The notes below the pieces were generated by a model. That model had not been told where the DNA came from. It saw only the letters and a list, made by a program, of their open reading frames with translations, and searched no databases. Positions 1 through 12,799 of a stretch of DNA of 64,000 nucleotides are shown in pieces. The stretch is from Ichthyophonus hoferi (Eukaryota; Opisthokonta; Ichthyosporea; Ichthyophonida; Ichthyophonidae). Position 1 is the stretch's first letter, and each line of letters opens with the position of its first letter. The stretch covers positions 65,979 to 129,978 of the forward strand of contig NAOQ01000077.1 in the NCBI GenBank assembly GCA_002751075.1, written 5' to 3'. A program made the position numbers and the translations under genes.

Positions 1-165
1 AACTATACTACTATTATGACTAACTGTACACTATTATTACTAATTATACTACTATTGTTACTACCTATACTGCTATTACTATTAACTATACTACTATTAC
101 TACTAACTATACTACTATTATTACTAACTATACTACTACTATACTATCTATACTACCACCTTTAT
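1..165. repeat. ACTATACTACTATTATT tandem repeat
   Basis: About eight imperfect ~21-base units. It lies in the DPP7-like intron that leaves the window. Confidence 0.85.
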
Positions 166-265
166 CTCTCACCTACGTACACACAACAAACATTACCCTA
201 TATACTAATAACCTGGGCCACAAATAATGCCATAAATTTTAATGAAATCAATTAAGCGGATTAAC

Positions 266-3200
266 AAGGACATTAATTGACGAATCATTACCATATATCA
301 TTTGCATCGTATCAAATTTGGGATGAATGCCATATGTTTCAAGACAGTGCTGTATAATGGCAGACTTGTTATAGGGTCGTTTGTAGAACATATCAGTAAC
401 ACCGTTCATACTAAAGTATGTTTCCTGTGGAAGTGATTGTGTACACCTATAGTATTGTATGTAGACATAAGATGGGCGGGAAGAGAGAGAGAGAGAGAGA
501 GAGAAAGGTACACAGAAACAGAAACATAAATATTATAAAGAAACAGTTCCAAGATAAACATACATGCTCGTAAGGCAAAGAAATATTAAAATGAAGCATG
601 TGTAAGTTATAGTTAGCCATATATATTATGGATAGTTCTATACAATATTTGTAGCTATATTACACACATGTTTTAATCTTGACTCTACCTATTCAAAAAT
701 AAAAAGCAGAAGTTCGCTATCTATTGAATTATTACTTATGATTTAGATTTCATACTAACAAAAAGATAAATATAATGAAGTTAATAAAAACTAAAGGACC
801 GATAAAAGATAAAATAAGGAGGGAAAGATAAGTAATACATAGGTTATAGAATAAGATGTTATGGTTAGAAAGACTGGGAAATTACAGTATATATGCATAC
901 AGATAGATAACATATATCTTATACACATACCTATACCTATACCTAGAAACATAAACATACACACACATATATATATACCACTGATAGTCCCATAGGCCAC
1001 TATTAGTAACATCAGTAGATACATTATAACATTCCTCTGTCCCTGTAGCGTTATACAATACCCCTACTGCCTCTCTCACGGCTTCAATATGATATTCAGG
1101 ATCCAGTGAGAGAGTCTGAATAATATTAAATATAGAGAGGGAATAGGGAGGGAGGGGAAGAGGAGGGTGAGGGAAAGTCGCTGTTAGGCATATTAGCAGC
1201 TATATTACACATAGCAACGATATATATCATAATACATAAGAAAAAATAACAAAGAATGCAGCGAGAGAGAGAGAAGGATCTTACTGGGTCAGCTAATTTG
1301 GAACAAGCCAATCGGACAGGAAAAGCATCAAGATCAACCTTCCCATTGGTTAAATAAGAGGATGAGTAGGGGAAATTACCCATAGCTAGGATATCCCAGG
1401 CATTATAAATAAAGGCAGCCAATCGTTCTATGCCGGAGTCATTTGTGATTGGTTCACAAAGGTGAAATAATTTTTGCAACCTGTATAACATTGGCAGGTT
1501 AATTTGTAAAAATTAAAACAATTCCAACATCCAGTAAGCTGGTAGAAATAACAATAATAGCCAATAGCTATGTGAGTACATATAGATATGTAACGCCGAG
1601 GATAATTATAATTGGCTTATAATATAATAAAGTAATTAATTGTTAATTGACTCTTTTTATCTCTCCATATCTAATTATTGGTTGCTTCATACCACGTTAA
1701 AATATATTGCCTAATAATAGATACACAACCATTTGCATATTTTAAATTACACATACAAACTCACTATATATATATACCTTGATGTACATTTTTAATAAAA
1801 AATTCATATATATGCTGATGCAAACAATATACAAAACCTACAATCCAGGTATTAGATATAAATATGTGTATCTGAGGTAGATGATATTAAGATAGGAATG
1901 CTTAAATAGCGAGTAGAAATAAAAGGATAATTATATGTTATTTTTAAAAATACATGGTTCAAATAGGGTAGGAAGAGTGCAAAGCATGTATTATTATTAC
2001 TCATGATAACCCAGCAGGGAAGGAATATATATATAATACCACACAAAAAAAAAAAAAAAAGAAAAAAAGAAAACAAAGAAAACAAAGGCTACAGACAGAG
2101 TGAAATATAAAGAAAAAGGCAAACAAAAAGTATTAGAGATAGAGTAGGCCATATGAGACAGAAGATAAAACAAGAGAAAAGTAGATAGAGGGTGTGTGAA
2201 AGAGATTGATAAGGGAAACGAGCGAGAGAGAGAACACACAGATAAACACGAACTTCTTTTTGTCATAGTTAAATAACACAGGCCACAATTTTCTCATATT
2301 TGGAATACATGCACGTGCACATCCCGCCTCCGGTGATGCATCATAAGTCACTTTGTTCCAATACAAACTGGTATCCCATCCCATTGATTTAAAACCCATG
2401 ATAGGGGCCGAGGCAGCCCAGGCAGCAAGGATGGTGTTGGGATATTTAAGACGCATATAGGTAGCTAAAGACAGGAAAGAGAGTGAAACACAAAAGCACA
2501 AAAGATAAAGATAGGAGAGAGAAGGGAGAATGGTGATAGAGGTGATAAAGAGGATAGAGAGGTACATAGATAGAGGGGAGAAAGGAGATAGGGGTAGGGG
2601 ATAATAGGTTAGAGTATGATATGATATAGTAGATAATATGACATGATCTGATATGAAACGATATCGTAGATAGTAGGATGTAATATGATATGATATTAAC
2701 AGATATAACAGATAGTAGGGAATGATATGATATGATAGAATGCAATATACTATAATATAACCTACTATATGATACTAATACCTTACTATAATATAACATA
2801 ATATACTATAATATATATACTATAATATATATATATATATATATATATCAACCAAAATAAACAAATAAACTTTCATAATAAAACCATAACACTTCTTTTC
2901 ATCCAACCAAGGGTCCATTATAATTTTATAAAAGGAATTTAAAATCCAATTTTTGCTTTTTTAAAAATAAATAAAAAATAAATAAATAAACAGCATACAT
3001 ACTATCGTGGGAAAGATATCGTCAAACAAGAATACAACCATAAACTATATATATACAAAAGGTCATGACCATACTCTCTCCCACAACATACCTACCTAAC
3101 ATACCACCATAACTACCCCCAAAGGCTATAACGGGTGCCTCCATCACTTCCCATTTCTTTTTTAAGGCATAAATAAGATTAACATAATCAGCCAGAGCCT

Positions 3201-3630
3201 GTTCATGGGTGAGTTTTTTGTTTCCATCACCTGGTTGGGAAAGACCGTAATAACGATGTTCTGCAAACACCATAATGGCATGGAAATAGGGAGCGTTCTC
3301 CCACATAGCCCCAGTGTTGTTGACATACAGAGAAACATCACCTTCATTACCGCAGTAAAAAAAGATAGGAGAGGTCTCTTTCTTGTTCCAATATTCATTA
3401 CCACATATATAATACCTTTGCTGATAGGTTGGTTGGTTGGGTTCATATGAGAAATGAGATAAAGGCTGTGTAAACCAATGAACAGTACAGTTATCTATAG
3501 TAGGGGTGGCTCTGGTTTCATATAGTGGAGAGAAGGGGTAAGGATGGGGCGGTGCTTGAAGCGACAAGGGAAAGGAATGGGGGACATACATGCTTAGCAT
3601 GAGAAACAGTTGTGTCTGAATAATTAACAT
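266..3630 (-). CDS. DPP7: Dipeptidyl peptidase 2 (DPP7)-like serine carboxypeptidase, S28 family, 3' end beyond window
   Basis: Prolyl-type serine peptidase of family S28, expected in lysosomes or vesicles, where DPP2 removes N-terminal X-Pro or X-Ala dipeptides. Exons on the minus strand: 3630-3096, 2464-2248, 1480-1285, 1115-979, 446-266, all phase-consistent (422 codons visible). The start at 3630 opens a hydrophobic signal peptide. The nucleophile motif GGSYGG places the serine near residue 173. The segment ILAMGNFPYSSSYL and the later WDYQWCTQ and GVTDMF resemble DPP7 more than PRCP. The last visible exon ends at a plausible GTTAAT donor, so the exon or exons with the catalytic Asp and His lie off the left edge. 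The donor at 2247 (GTTTAT) is weak and is chosen for phase. It is divergent from TAF6 with 419 bases between starts. PRCP is the alternative identity. Confidence 0.85.
2812..2850. repeat. (TA)n microsatellite in the DPP7-like gene
   Basis: TA run in the intron between exons 1 and 2. Confidence 0.85.
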
Positions 3631-4049
3631 AATTAATAAATAAATATAAATAATAAAGTTGGTATATTTAGTAAACATAAATATATATATGTATATCAAT
3701 ATAACATACTATTATTATTCTAACCACCAAAAAATAAAAATTAACATTCCTGGCTCATCATCTAGGGGTTCTAATTGAAAATATGTTGGGAGTTCACTGA
3801 AAAAACCCAATAAAATATAATATTATCGAATAAAAACACCTTATATATATATATTAACCATTTTAACCAACTAACCCCCCTGTACGCTCTGCATTATACA
3901 TAGATTGATTTCTGTTACTATCTGTAAACTATATTTCTATAGCATAGCTAATATAGCTATATTGATATACTATTCTCCAACTCATTCCCCTCTCATCTAG
4001 ACCCCCTACTCGACAGCCTTTTCTACAGGCTATATACCACAATAACACC
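3631..4049. promoter_or_regulatory. Divergent promoter region of DPP7-like and TAF6
   Basis: Only 419 bases separate the two start codons, so both promoters and 5'UTRs must fit here. AT-rich with a TATATATATATT run at 3842-3853. Bidirectional use is inferred from layout. Confidence 0.6.
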
Positions 4050-7000
4050 ATGTCAGTTTTTCCTCCCGAGGCGATAACTCTTATCGCTGAAAGTGTGGGA
4101 ATTAGTAGTGTAAGTGAGGTGATTGCAACCACACTCTGCAGTGATGTTGAATATAGACTAAAAGAAACTATTCAGGAAGCTATGAAATTTGCACGCCATG
4201 CTCGTAGACAACGTATTACTACAGATGATATTAATAATTCCTTCAAGGTGAGAAATGTGGAGCCACTATATGGGTTTAAATCAAACGAACCACTTCAGTT
4301 TAAAGCGGTTCCGAATATGCCTGCCAATGCCAGACCGCTTTATTATGTGGAGGATAGAGAGATTGACTTAGCGGATATTCTTAATGAACCTCTTCCTAAG
4401 TGTCCTGTTGATGTGACATTCACAGCTCACTGGCTGGCTGTAGAAGGTGTGCAGCCAGCAATTTCTGAAAATCCACAGGTAGGATGTATGTTTTATAGAA
4501 TAGAACCGGTGTTTGTCAGTTATATGGTATGTGGATTATGGGTTGATTGGAGTATGTATTTATGAGGTTTTTATATTTGAAGGGAGGATAACCTAAATAG
4601 TGTGTTGTATGGGAAATGGGAAATGGGAAATGAGTGGAATAGTTGATAATATGTTATAGGATAGTTATACGTTATGGGCTAAATTAACATCTAGGAAAGT
4701 GCTGTAAGGATAAAGTGTTGATGGGAAAGAGAGGGTGCGAGAGAAGAATGTGGAAGGAGATTGAAAGAAAGAGAGAAGGGACGTATATATATATTTATGT
4801 GCCAGTACACCCTTGATTGCTTTTGCATACACAGTCACACACGGCCATAATGTGGATACGGTGAAGATGTTAGAGATTTAAATATGGCTGATAATGTTTA
4901 TGATTGGATATTTATGCGAGAAAATGCCAAAGAGTAAAGGGAGGAATATGAGGTTGTGGATGGATAGAGAAAGAGAAGGAGGAAGAGGAAGAAGTAGAAT
5001 ATGGTAGGATAGGAATAGAGAAAGAGTGATAAATAGGATCGAGAGTAAGATGAGATGATGGGTTTGGGAGGAAGGAAAAAGGGAAGGAGGATGATGTAGA
5101 AAGAAATACTGAGAGGAGAGAGAAGGACAGGGAAGCAAGGAACTATTTAACAAAGAGACAAAGATTTTGTGTTTATAAGAACGAGTTGGTCTATCATAGC
5201 ATTGTCCAACCAAAAGACAGAGTTAAAATATAAAAATACAATTAAAACATTCTAGAATGTGACTGCGGATTTATTGGCGTGTGCAGAGAGATGGCAAAGA
5301 GTGCTTATTGGGTTATGAGAGAAACTTAGTAAAAATTATCCGGTTGGATTAGTGGGTATGACTGTAGTAAAACCGTGGTGTTCAATTATCTAGCGTGATA
5401 GTGATCGTTTAGCGCGTTTTTATTGAGTTTGATATATTGGATGCGGTTGGATTGGATGTGTATCAGTGATAGTGATTTTGGTTGAGTATTATAGAGTATG
5501 GTGATACATATTGAATGGTTATGGATGGGATGAGAGATACATATTATGCATGTAGTGCATATATATTGTACATATGTTATAATTATTAGCAGAGTACCAT
5601 GTACTAGCTGATACATACAAGGGCATACCCATGCACTACCTAACCTATTTGCACGTACGCCTATGTATATACGGACATTTGTATCTACCTATACACACAT
5701 ATATATATATTCCCTCCCTCCCCATCTCCCTCCCCTGCATCCCCACCCGTACACACCTTCACCTGCAGGTTGTCATCACTAATCAAGCCAACATCACCCA
5801 ACTGCCTGCCCAACCTCCTATGGATACTACCTCGCAAAATACTCCTGCTACACTGGTATGTACCTACCTACCCACCTACCCTCCTACCTATTTTAACTAT
5901 TTACCTGCTTACCTTCCTACCTGTTTACTAATCAATTTATTCACTTTACTGTTCTTGTATACTTGTGTACTATATATAGTTTAAGTATTTTATCCAATTA
6001 AATTCAGAAGTATTTTAATGAAAGAGCCTGTATATATTTTTATGTAATTAAGGCTAGATGTCCATGGGTTGGTAATTTTTTATTTAAAAAGTTCTAGTGG
6101 TTCAGTTCTTTATTATTCACCCCTTTAGCTCTTGCTGCTTATTAGTTAGGAGCATGCTGCCGATTGGTTATTTGGTTATTTTTAATGATCATTTACAAGT
6201 CTAGAATATTAATTTTTTAAAAACTTGTATTTTAAAATATAAGATCATCAATGATTGGTGTAATCTTCTAGCCTATCCAGGTCAAATGATGGAGTAACAT
6301 ACGGGTTTCTATAGTTTAATGCATGTGATCCTTAGCCTATTGGAGTTGAAAGAGATGGAAGATACTCAACAGAATGATTATATTAAATTACAAGGCAATT
6401 AATATTAATGTAGAAATTCGATTGCCAATAGGTGATGCTAATTATATTTAATATAGTATTTAGCCAATGACCATATCGATCTAATCACATAGAATGTCTT
6501 TATCGGTAGATGATCATTTAGCGGGCCAGTAAAAAAATATCATTTTTACGCTTAACCAATGAATGACGGTATAATACAATAGGATTAGCCTACAGCAAAC
6601 AAGTTTCAGCAAGACTACATACCATTCTAAACACTTCACTACAGTACTAATACAAACTCATTGCAGTACATTTAGACATATTAATAGGAAGATATAAATA
6701 TATCAAAACTACATAAGAGCCATACCGACTTTTTGGTTATGCGCATCAATAGTTATTGTATATGATGCTTTAAGGTGTTTTCAAATTCATAATGCATAAT
6801 AAAAAGTAGTTAACGGTAATATATCCCCTCCCCTCTCTGCATTCTCCAGGGTCCTACCACTGCAGTTAGTAGCCTAGCCCAGACTATAGGAATATCTACT
6901 GAGACTAAACCCTTGGTGAAGCATGTACTGTCTAAGGAACTACAGCTCTACTATGAGAAGATGACGGAGGCAGTCATAGGCACAGAGGATAGATTAAGAG

Positions 7001-9249
7001 AGGCTGCGTTAGATGGTATTTCAAAGGTACGGTGAGGGTATATATATGTACGGATGTATGCATGGATGTATGTATGTATGTATGTATGTAGAGCAGGCTG
7101 TTTACTCACAATAAGGTAAAACATTAAACTAACTACTATAATATAATTACCATTATGCCATCACAACCATATTACCATAGCCACAACATTCTACCAGCTA
7201 ATACACCAATCGTCTCTACCCTATAGGATCCTGGTCTACAACAACTCCTTCCCTACCTAGTCCAGTTCATCTCTGACAAGGTGGCAACCAATGGTAGAAA
7301 CCTCCCTCTCCTACACGCTGTCATGCGGCTAGCAGGTGCTCTGCTTAGCAACACAGGTCTATATTTAGACTGGTACCTGCATCAATTACTGCAAGCTATT
7401 ATGACGTGTATATTGAAGAAATCACTGTGTCAGAGTCCAGCGGAGAATCATTGGGCTCTAAGAGATTATGCAGCTGGTTTAGTAGGTCAGATATGCCGTA
7501 AATGGACCGCTGACCCACAGATACAAGTATGTTTTACCGATGATTACTATATATATATCTTACTATTATTACTATATATCCCTTTATGCTGGTTAGTCTA
7601 TGATGCACACATTTTATCTATAAGTTCAACTGATACACACTTTTTTTTCTTTATTCTATTTTCACATATACATACATGTATCTACTAAATAATCTACCTA
7701 CCCCTAGTAAAGCCCTTCCTCTTTCCAGTCTTTCTTATCTTATTTTTTAGTTTTATTTCATATCATACATGCCCAAACAATCAAGTATACACCCCTACAT
7801 AGCAAGGGTGATGTCTTTAATATCAATTATGTTTATACACGTAGTATTATATATTATATACATATATGTTTGCATGTCTAATCTTGAATCGCATACAATG
7901 GCTGTACATACATACTATCATACATATTATCATACATATTGTCATACATATATACATTCATACTATCATACATACGTACATATATACATATTTACATACA
8001 TACAGATATACATATATTCATGCATGTATCAAAACACAAACTCGTATAACTATGTAAAATTAAATATATACCATTCCACCCCTTTCCAATATCCATACGC
8101 GAAACATATAGCCACCAATCCACCAACTCTGTTACCTCTGTCACATATAGTTACATATACATCATAGGCAAAGTAACCATATTTATAATTATCTAATTAA
8201 TTAATGTTGAATTTGGAAGCAGTCTAAGATATAAAACATGCCTTATTTTTGAAATGTAAAGCATTTCTATCTGAGGCAGATTGGGAACTTTTGATTCCGT
8301 AGTGATATTGAATGAAGACTATACAGTTTGTCTCCTAAATTCTCTGCTTGCAATGGTTGGTTGTCAGCCAAAACATGGGTGGGGTAATCATAGCTACTAT
8401 GCAGGCTGAAATCAGCTACTACCGTGCAGTGTAATTGTATAGGTGTTATATATTGCATGCTTTGATTTATTTTTGTCAAATCTAGCCACGTATACAAAAA
8501 AAAGAAATCAATTATAATCTTAATCAACTAATTAATTCATTACGTACTATTAGACATGTAATAGAATTATAATTACTATACGCAGGCTAACATCGGCAAC
8601 CTGCCCACCGTCCCTATCTCCACAGGTCAAAGTAACACGTCAACTAGTCCGAGGCCTTTTAGAAACAAACAAAGCACTAACTACAAACTATGGCGCAATA
8701 GTAGGGCTGGCTGCCCTAGGCCATAATGTAGTCTGTGTGCTGTTATTACCGAACGTTAAAGCCTACAGTGCAGTACTAGAACCTGCACTACTCCCTAAAA
8801 ATACGAACCCTCAAAAACGTGATGAAGCAGGTCGTGTACAAGCTGCCTTAGTGGCAGCTGTGGGTAATTGCCTTCGTTCTTATTCAGTTGCTGCCAAAAG
8901 AATACGCACAGATGATGGGAAAGAGGGAGCTATTGATGGAGCGTGGAAGGCAGAGATCAATGAATGGTTTGAGGATATACTAGGTGTCTTTGGAGAAAAA
9001 CTGCTACCTTATGTTGATAGGGATAATTTAAAGGTATTACAACAGATGGAGGCACAAATGAGGAAGCAAGGTGTGGGGAGGTTGATTAAGAAAAAGGCTA
9101 GTAAGAAACAGCAACAGGTTGTACGTAACGTGAAACCCGAACCGGGTTGGACCGAAAACACTGGGAGTGCTAGCGCGCCAGCACATTCTGTTGGTCAGCA
9201 AAGTGTACCACCATCTGGCGATGGAGTAAAGCCTATGGATATATCTTAG
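4050..9249 (+). CDS. TAF6: TFIID subunit 6 (TAF6), complete
   Basis: TFIID (and in some lineages SAGA-type) core subunit that pairs with TAF9 through a histone fold in RNA polymerase II pre-initiation complexes. Exons: 4050-4478, 5769-5855, 6850-7026, 7227-7526, 8626-9249; every junction keeps frame and gives 538 residues. Residues 1-70 form the TAF histone fold (VSEVIATTLCSDVEYRLKE, then RRQRITTDDIN). The HEAT-like C-terminal domain starts around residue 190 (ELQLYYEKMTEAV) and includes NHWALRDYAAGLVGQIC and NYGAIVGLAALGHNVV. The tail is Lys- and Pro-rich and ends in PMDIS. Human TAF6 is longer mainly in its low-complexity tail. Intron 1 (4479-5768) holds a long GA-rich tract and intron 4 (7527-8625) a CATAC-type repeat. 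A poly(A) signal lies at 9553. Confidence 0.97.
4715..5160. repeat. Polypurine tract in TAF6 intron 1
   Basis: Long GA-rich stretch, densest at 4940-5130, with GGAAGAGGAAGAAG-type words. Confidence 0.7.
7890..8030. repeat. CATACATATTAT repeat in TAF6 intron 4
   Basis: Repeated TACATACTATCATACATAT units. Confidence 0.8.
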
Positions 9250-12248
9250 GCTAACACAGTGTATAGTGCTATAATGTTTTGTTGCTGTATTGTAGTGTTA
9301 ATGTTATAGTGCTATATATGCTGTAGTGTTATATTTGTGTAGTGTTTTTTATGTTGCACAGCCTAACTTCCTGTATAATATATCATCCAGTATTACAGTA
9401 CATGCTCTAATATTTTCACTTATAACTGATAACACTGTGGAATATCTTTTTATACAATGCGTTCATAGACCTATATATATATACAGACAACTATTATCAA
9501 ATCTAATACAGTTAATTTTGACTTAAACTTCAATACTATATTTCTTTGTTGAAATAAAACGAATTTATTGGTCTCAAATCAGTCCCTTCTACTCTCCATA
9601 TATAGAATGTATTCTTACGTCTTTATGTTAAGGGGCCCACAGTACAGTGGTAATTAGACATCACATAGGAGTAGTAGAGCTATTCATATATACCTGTTTT
9701 TCATACTAATTATTAGTACATATATGCAATGTTTCAATTGGTTCAGTCTAGTATAGTGCATATATTCTGCTCTATTTATTGATGCAGAAGACAATAAAAG
9801 AGATTACAATGTTTATTGCACCACTTGATACTTGGAAAACACAGGTGAAAGAAAGGAACTATGGATTGGTAATCTACAATAATTGGTGCGTACCAACGCT
9901 ATGTAAACACTTATGAATTGTCACAGTTACAATCACGTATCTGACAAATATGTTGGACTTTTAAGAAATATAGCATAGTGCATATGGGCAATAGAATGAA
10001 TGATTTTTTGTTTAAATTGTTTAGTTTACTTTTAAACTATTCCTTGTATTGGGCAGTCAAATGGATTACTTAATATTGTCATTTGAGTGGTGTCATATTT
10101 ACATCCTACTGGACCATATATAATAATATTGGAAATTTCACAATAATTTGTAGGTGGGTGGGGGAGATATTGCAAATAGATAGACAGTGGGTACACAGCT
10201 AAAATAAGCAATTGGTTCATAAGAAGACTATTTTTGAATAGAATAAGAGTATTAATAATGGGGACCAATAATATCGAGATACCCAATTAGTAAATCTTGA
10301 TACCATTGGACCATTGGATTAATTCAGTTAATAAGGTGACAACACAATCGTTTAAATATTAATTGGACTGTTTCATTTAATATTAATTTTTAAAACACTT
10401 ACTATATGTTTACAATAAGCGGATCTACATCAATATAATTTATATACCCACGAAAATGTTATGTATATGCGTGTGTAATCAGGATCTTTATTAATTGCCT
10501 TGGATCTTGTTAGGATATTCTCGTTGTATTAGGTCATTATATGTTGTTGGAACCAAGCTTTTTACAGCACTCTGATGGTACCTCTCTCCTATTATTATGA
10601 TTTTTGTTTAATTAGTACATATAGAGGTGCCTTTGTGTAAGCTAATTTAATAGAAACAACTTTGAACAATCAATGCTATTACTGGTCAGGTCAATGATAT
10701 TTCTTTATCGTAATATTTCCAATTAATGAGTTCAAATCTAGTTAAAAAAAGAAGATCAAGTCAAGAATTCAATCACACAAATTAAATGTAGCTATATATT
10801 CAATTTTAGATCCCATAGGTTCAAATTATACAATCCAATCTTATTGGATAATTTTAATGGTTAGATAGCTGTAATGACTGTGAAGAACTGTCGATGTCCA
10901 TTGATTGGCTCTGATAAAGAGTCCACAGTACTCTGGCCACCCATGGATTCAGTATGTCTGATTCCAATTTATTTTGTATTATTATTCGAAAGAGTTTTAC
11001 TATCTTGGTTCACAGTCATCTTGATGGTCTACCATTGTAGACTGTTGTTGACAGCTACTGCTCTAATAGAAATGTCTTGTAAGTGAATAAACTCTGGTCA
11101 GATTTATCCCCTGGATGCTGGTTTACACTTGCAAGTATAATATCCAGCTATATAAATAAACGTTTCTTTTTTGTCAAAATGACCCCTTCTGCATTACAGA
11201 AATAATTCTTTATTACTCTGTTTTATCAGTAAGAGGACTACTGATTGGTAATTATATATCATCCTACACAGCTTTGTCTTTAGCCTAAATTGTACTTCTT
11301 ATCGATAATTAAATATAGATACCAGCGCATTAAGAAGTTATATAAAGTATGTGATCTACTTGTCAGGCTTGTTCATCAATTAAATTACTAGATTACAACT
11401 TTATTACTACCAACAAATATACAGCTATTAATTTATTCCGCATTTCTGAACCTGTTTACGTTGTATGGCATCATGTTTAAAATAATGCTATAATATTTCG
11501 GACTCAGTCAATGTATGCAAGAATAGAAATCAATACCTTAAAATATTTGATGACTAAATCATATGAATATAAGTAAACAAACGCCATGAATTGGTCCATG
11601 TGCTGCAGCAGTGACATCATTTAGAGAGGATCAATTACACTTGACAATTTTGATGTGTTAAGGTCTTGACATTAGAAATATAACACAGTATGATTATAGG
11701 ATAATAATCAATCTATGAAAATGGCTTTATGCAAATGTAATCAAATACCAGGCTAATCTGAGATCAAGATAACCATACAATCTAACAATCCACCAATAAT
11801 ATCTTCCATGTCAAAAATTAGTTAATATACTAACACAGCATTAGCTATGTTTAAAACAAGATTTAAACTTTTAAAACTTTTAATTTTTAAAATCATATAG
11901 ATATGCATATGTATATGATGGTATAATAACTCCACATATCATTATAGTAATACTTTTAAAGTAAAGACAGAGAGATCATGGTTATAATTTAGTAGAGTTA
12001 TTTCAAAAACAAAGGTCATGATAGGCTAAGAGGCAACTAGAGCAATTGTGATAGATATATATATGGACATTAGTGGTAAGTAGAGATAGAAAACTATTAG
12101 TATATACATATATAGCATATAGATATGAAAAGCTATGGCAAGTTCACTGTAGTACAGCAGTACAGTGTGGTTTTAGTTATCCAGCATCTAGCCTGTTGTG
12201 GGTTAGGGTTACGTATTAATCTTAAATATAAATATTATTAAGAGTAAG
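9250..12248. other. TAF6 3' region and gene-free interval
   Basis: The first 300 bases are TAF6 3'UTR with short GTAGTGTTATA-type repeats. The rest is AT-rich with many ATTGG/CCAAT pentamers and no exon chain I could support. One short open stretch at 9783-9917 (MQKTIKEITMFIAPLDTWKT, 44 codons) looks protein-like but has no partner exon. The next gene, on the minus strand, ends at 12249. Confidence 0.5.
9553..9558 (+). promoter_or_regulatory. Poly(A) signal of TAF6
   Basis: AATAAA about 300 bases after the TAF6 stop, followed by a T- and GT-containing stretch. It is the first good signal downstream. Confidence 0.6.
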
Positions 12249-12695
12249 TCAAGCTATGGGTGTGATCTTGATGGTGTTAATTCTTGTCTGAATAAGATCT
12301 CTGGCATCCTCCAAGGAGTCTGCATAGTATAGCGTATATGTTAGTAGATACAAGTATTATATTATATATAATAGCGTGTGTAGTATCAAATCGTGTGCAC
12401 TGGATAAACCCAGATATATAAATATATATAGTAATAAAAAATAAAAAGTATTGCAATACAACCACCAAATAAACCGTGATCACAATCAACGTGTACAACC
12501 ACACAAGCCACAAACAAGATACCAAGAATATCAGATATGTTGACAAAAAAGCATTTGTCTAATTTTCCTTTTTCTCCCTTTCAAATCATTTATCTTTCAA
12601 ATGTCTAAGAGTTAGATTGGTGTGATTTTAAATGATATTAAAATATCATGATCAATGGAATTCGTTAAATTAAGTGTATGAAAAATACACGTGTC

Positions 12696-12734
<39 letters not shown>

Positions 12735-12759
12735 NNNNNNNNNNNNNNNNNNNNNNNNN

Positions 12760-12799
<40 letters not shown>

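Noticed and set aside
10874-11086. 70-codon plus frame
   Set aside because: Isolated, no recognisable domain, no splice partner.
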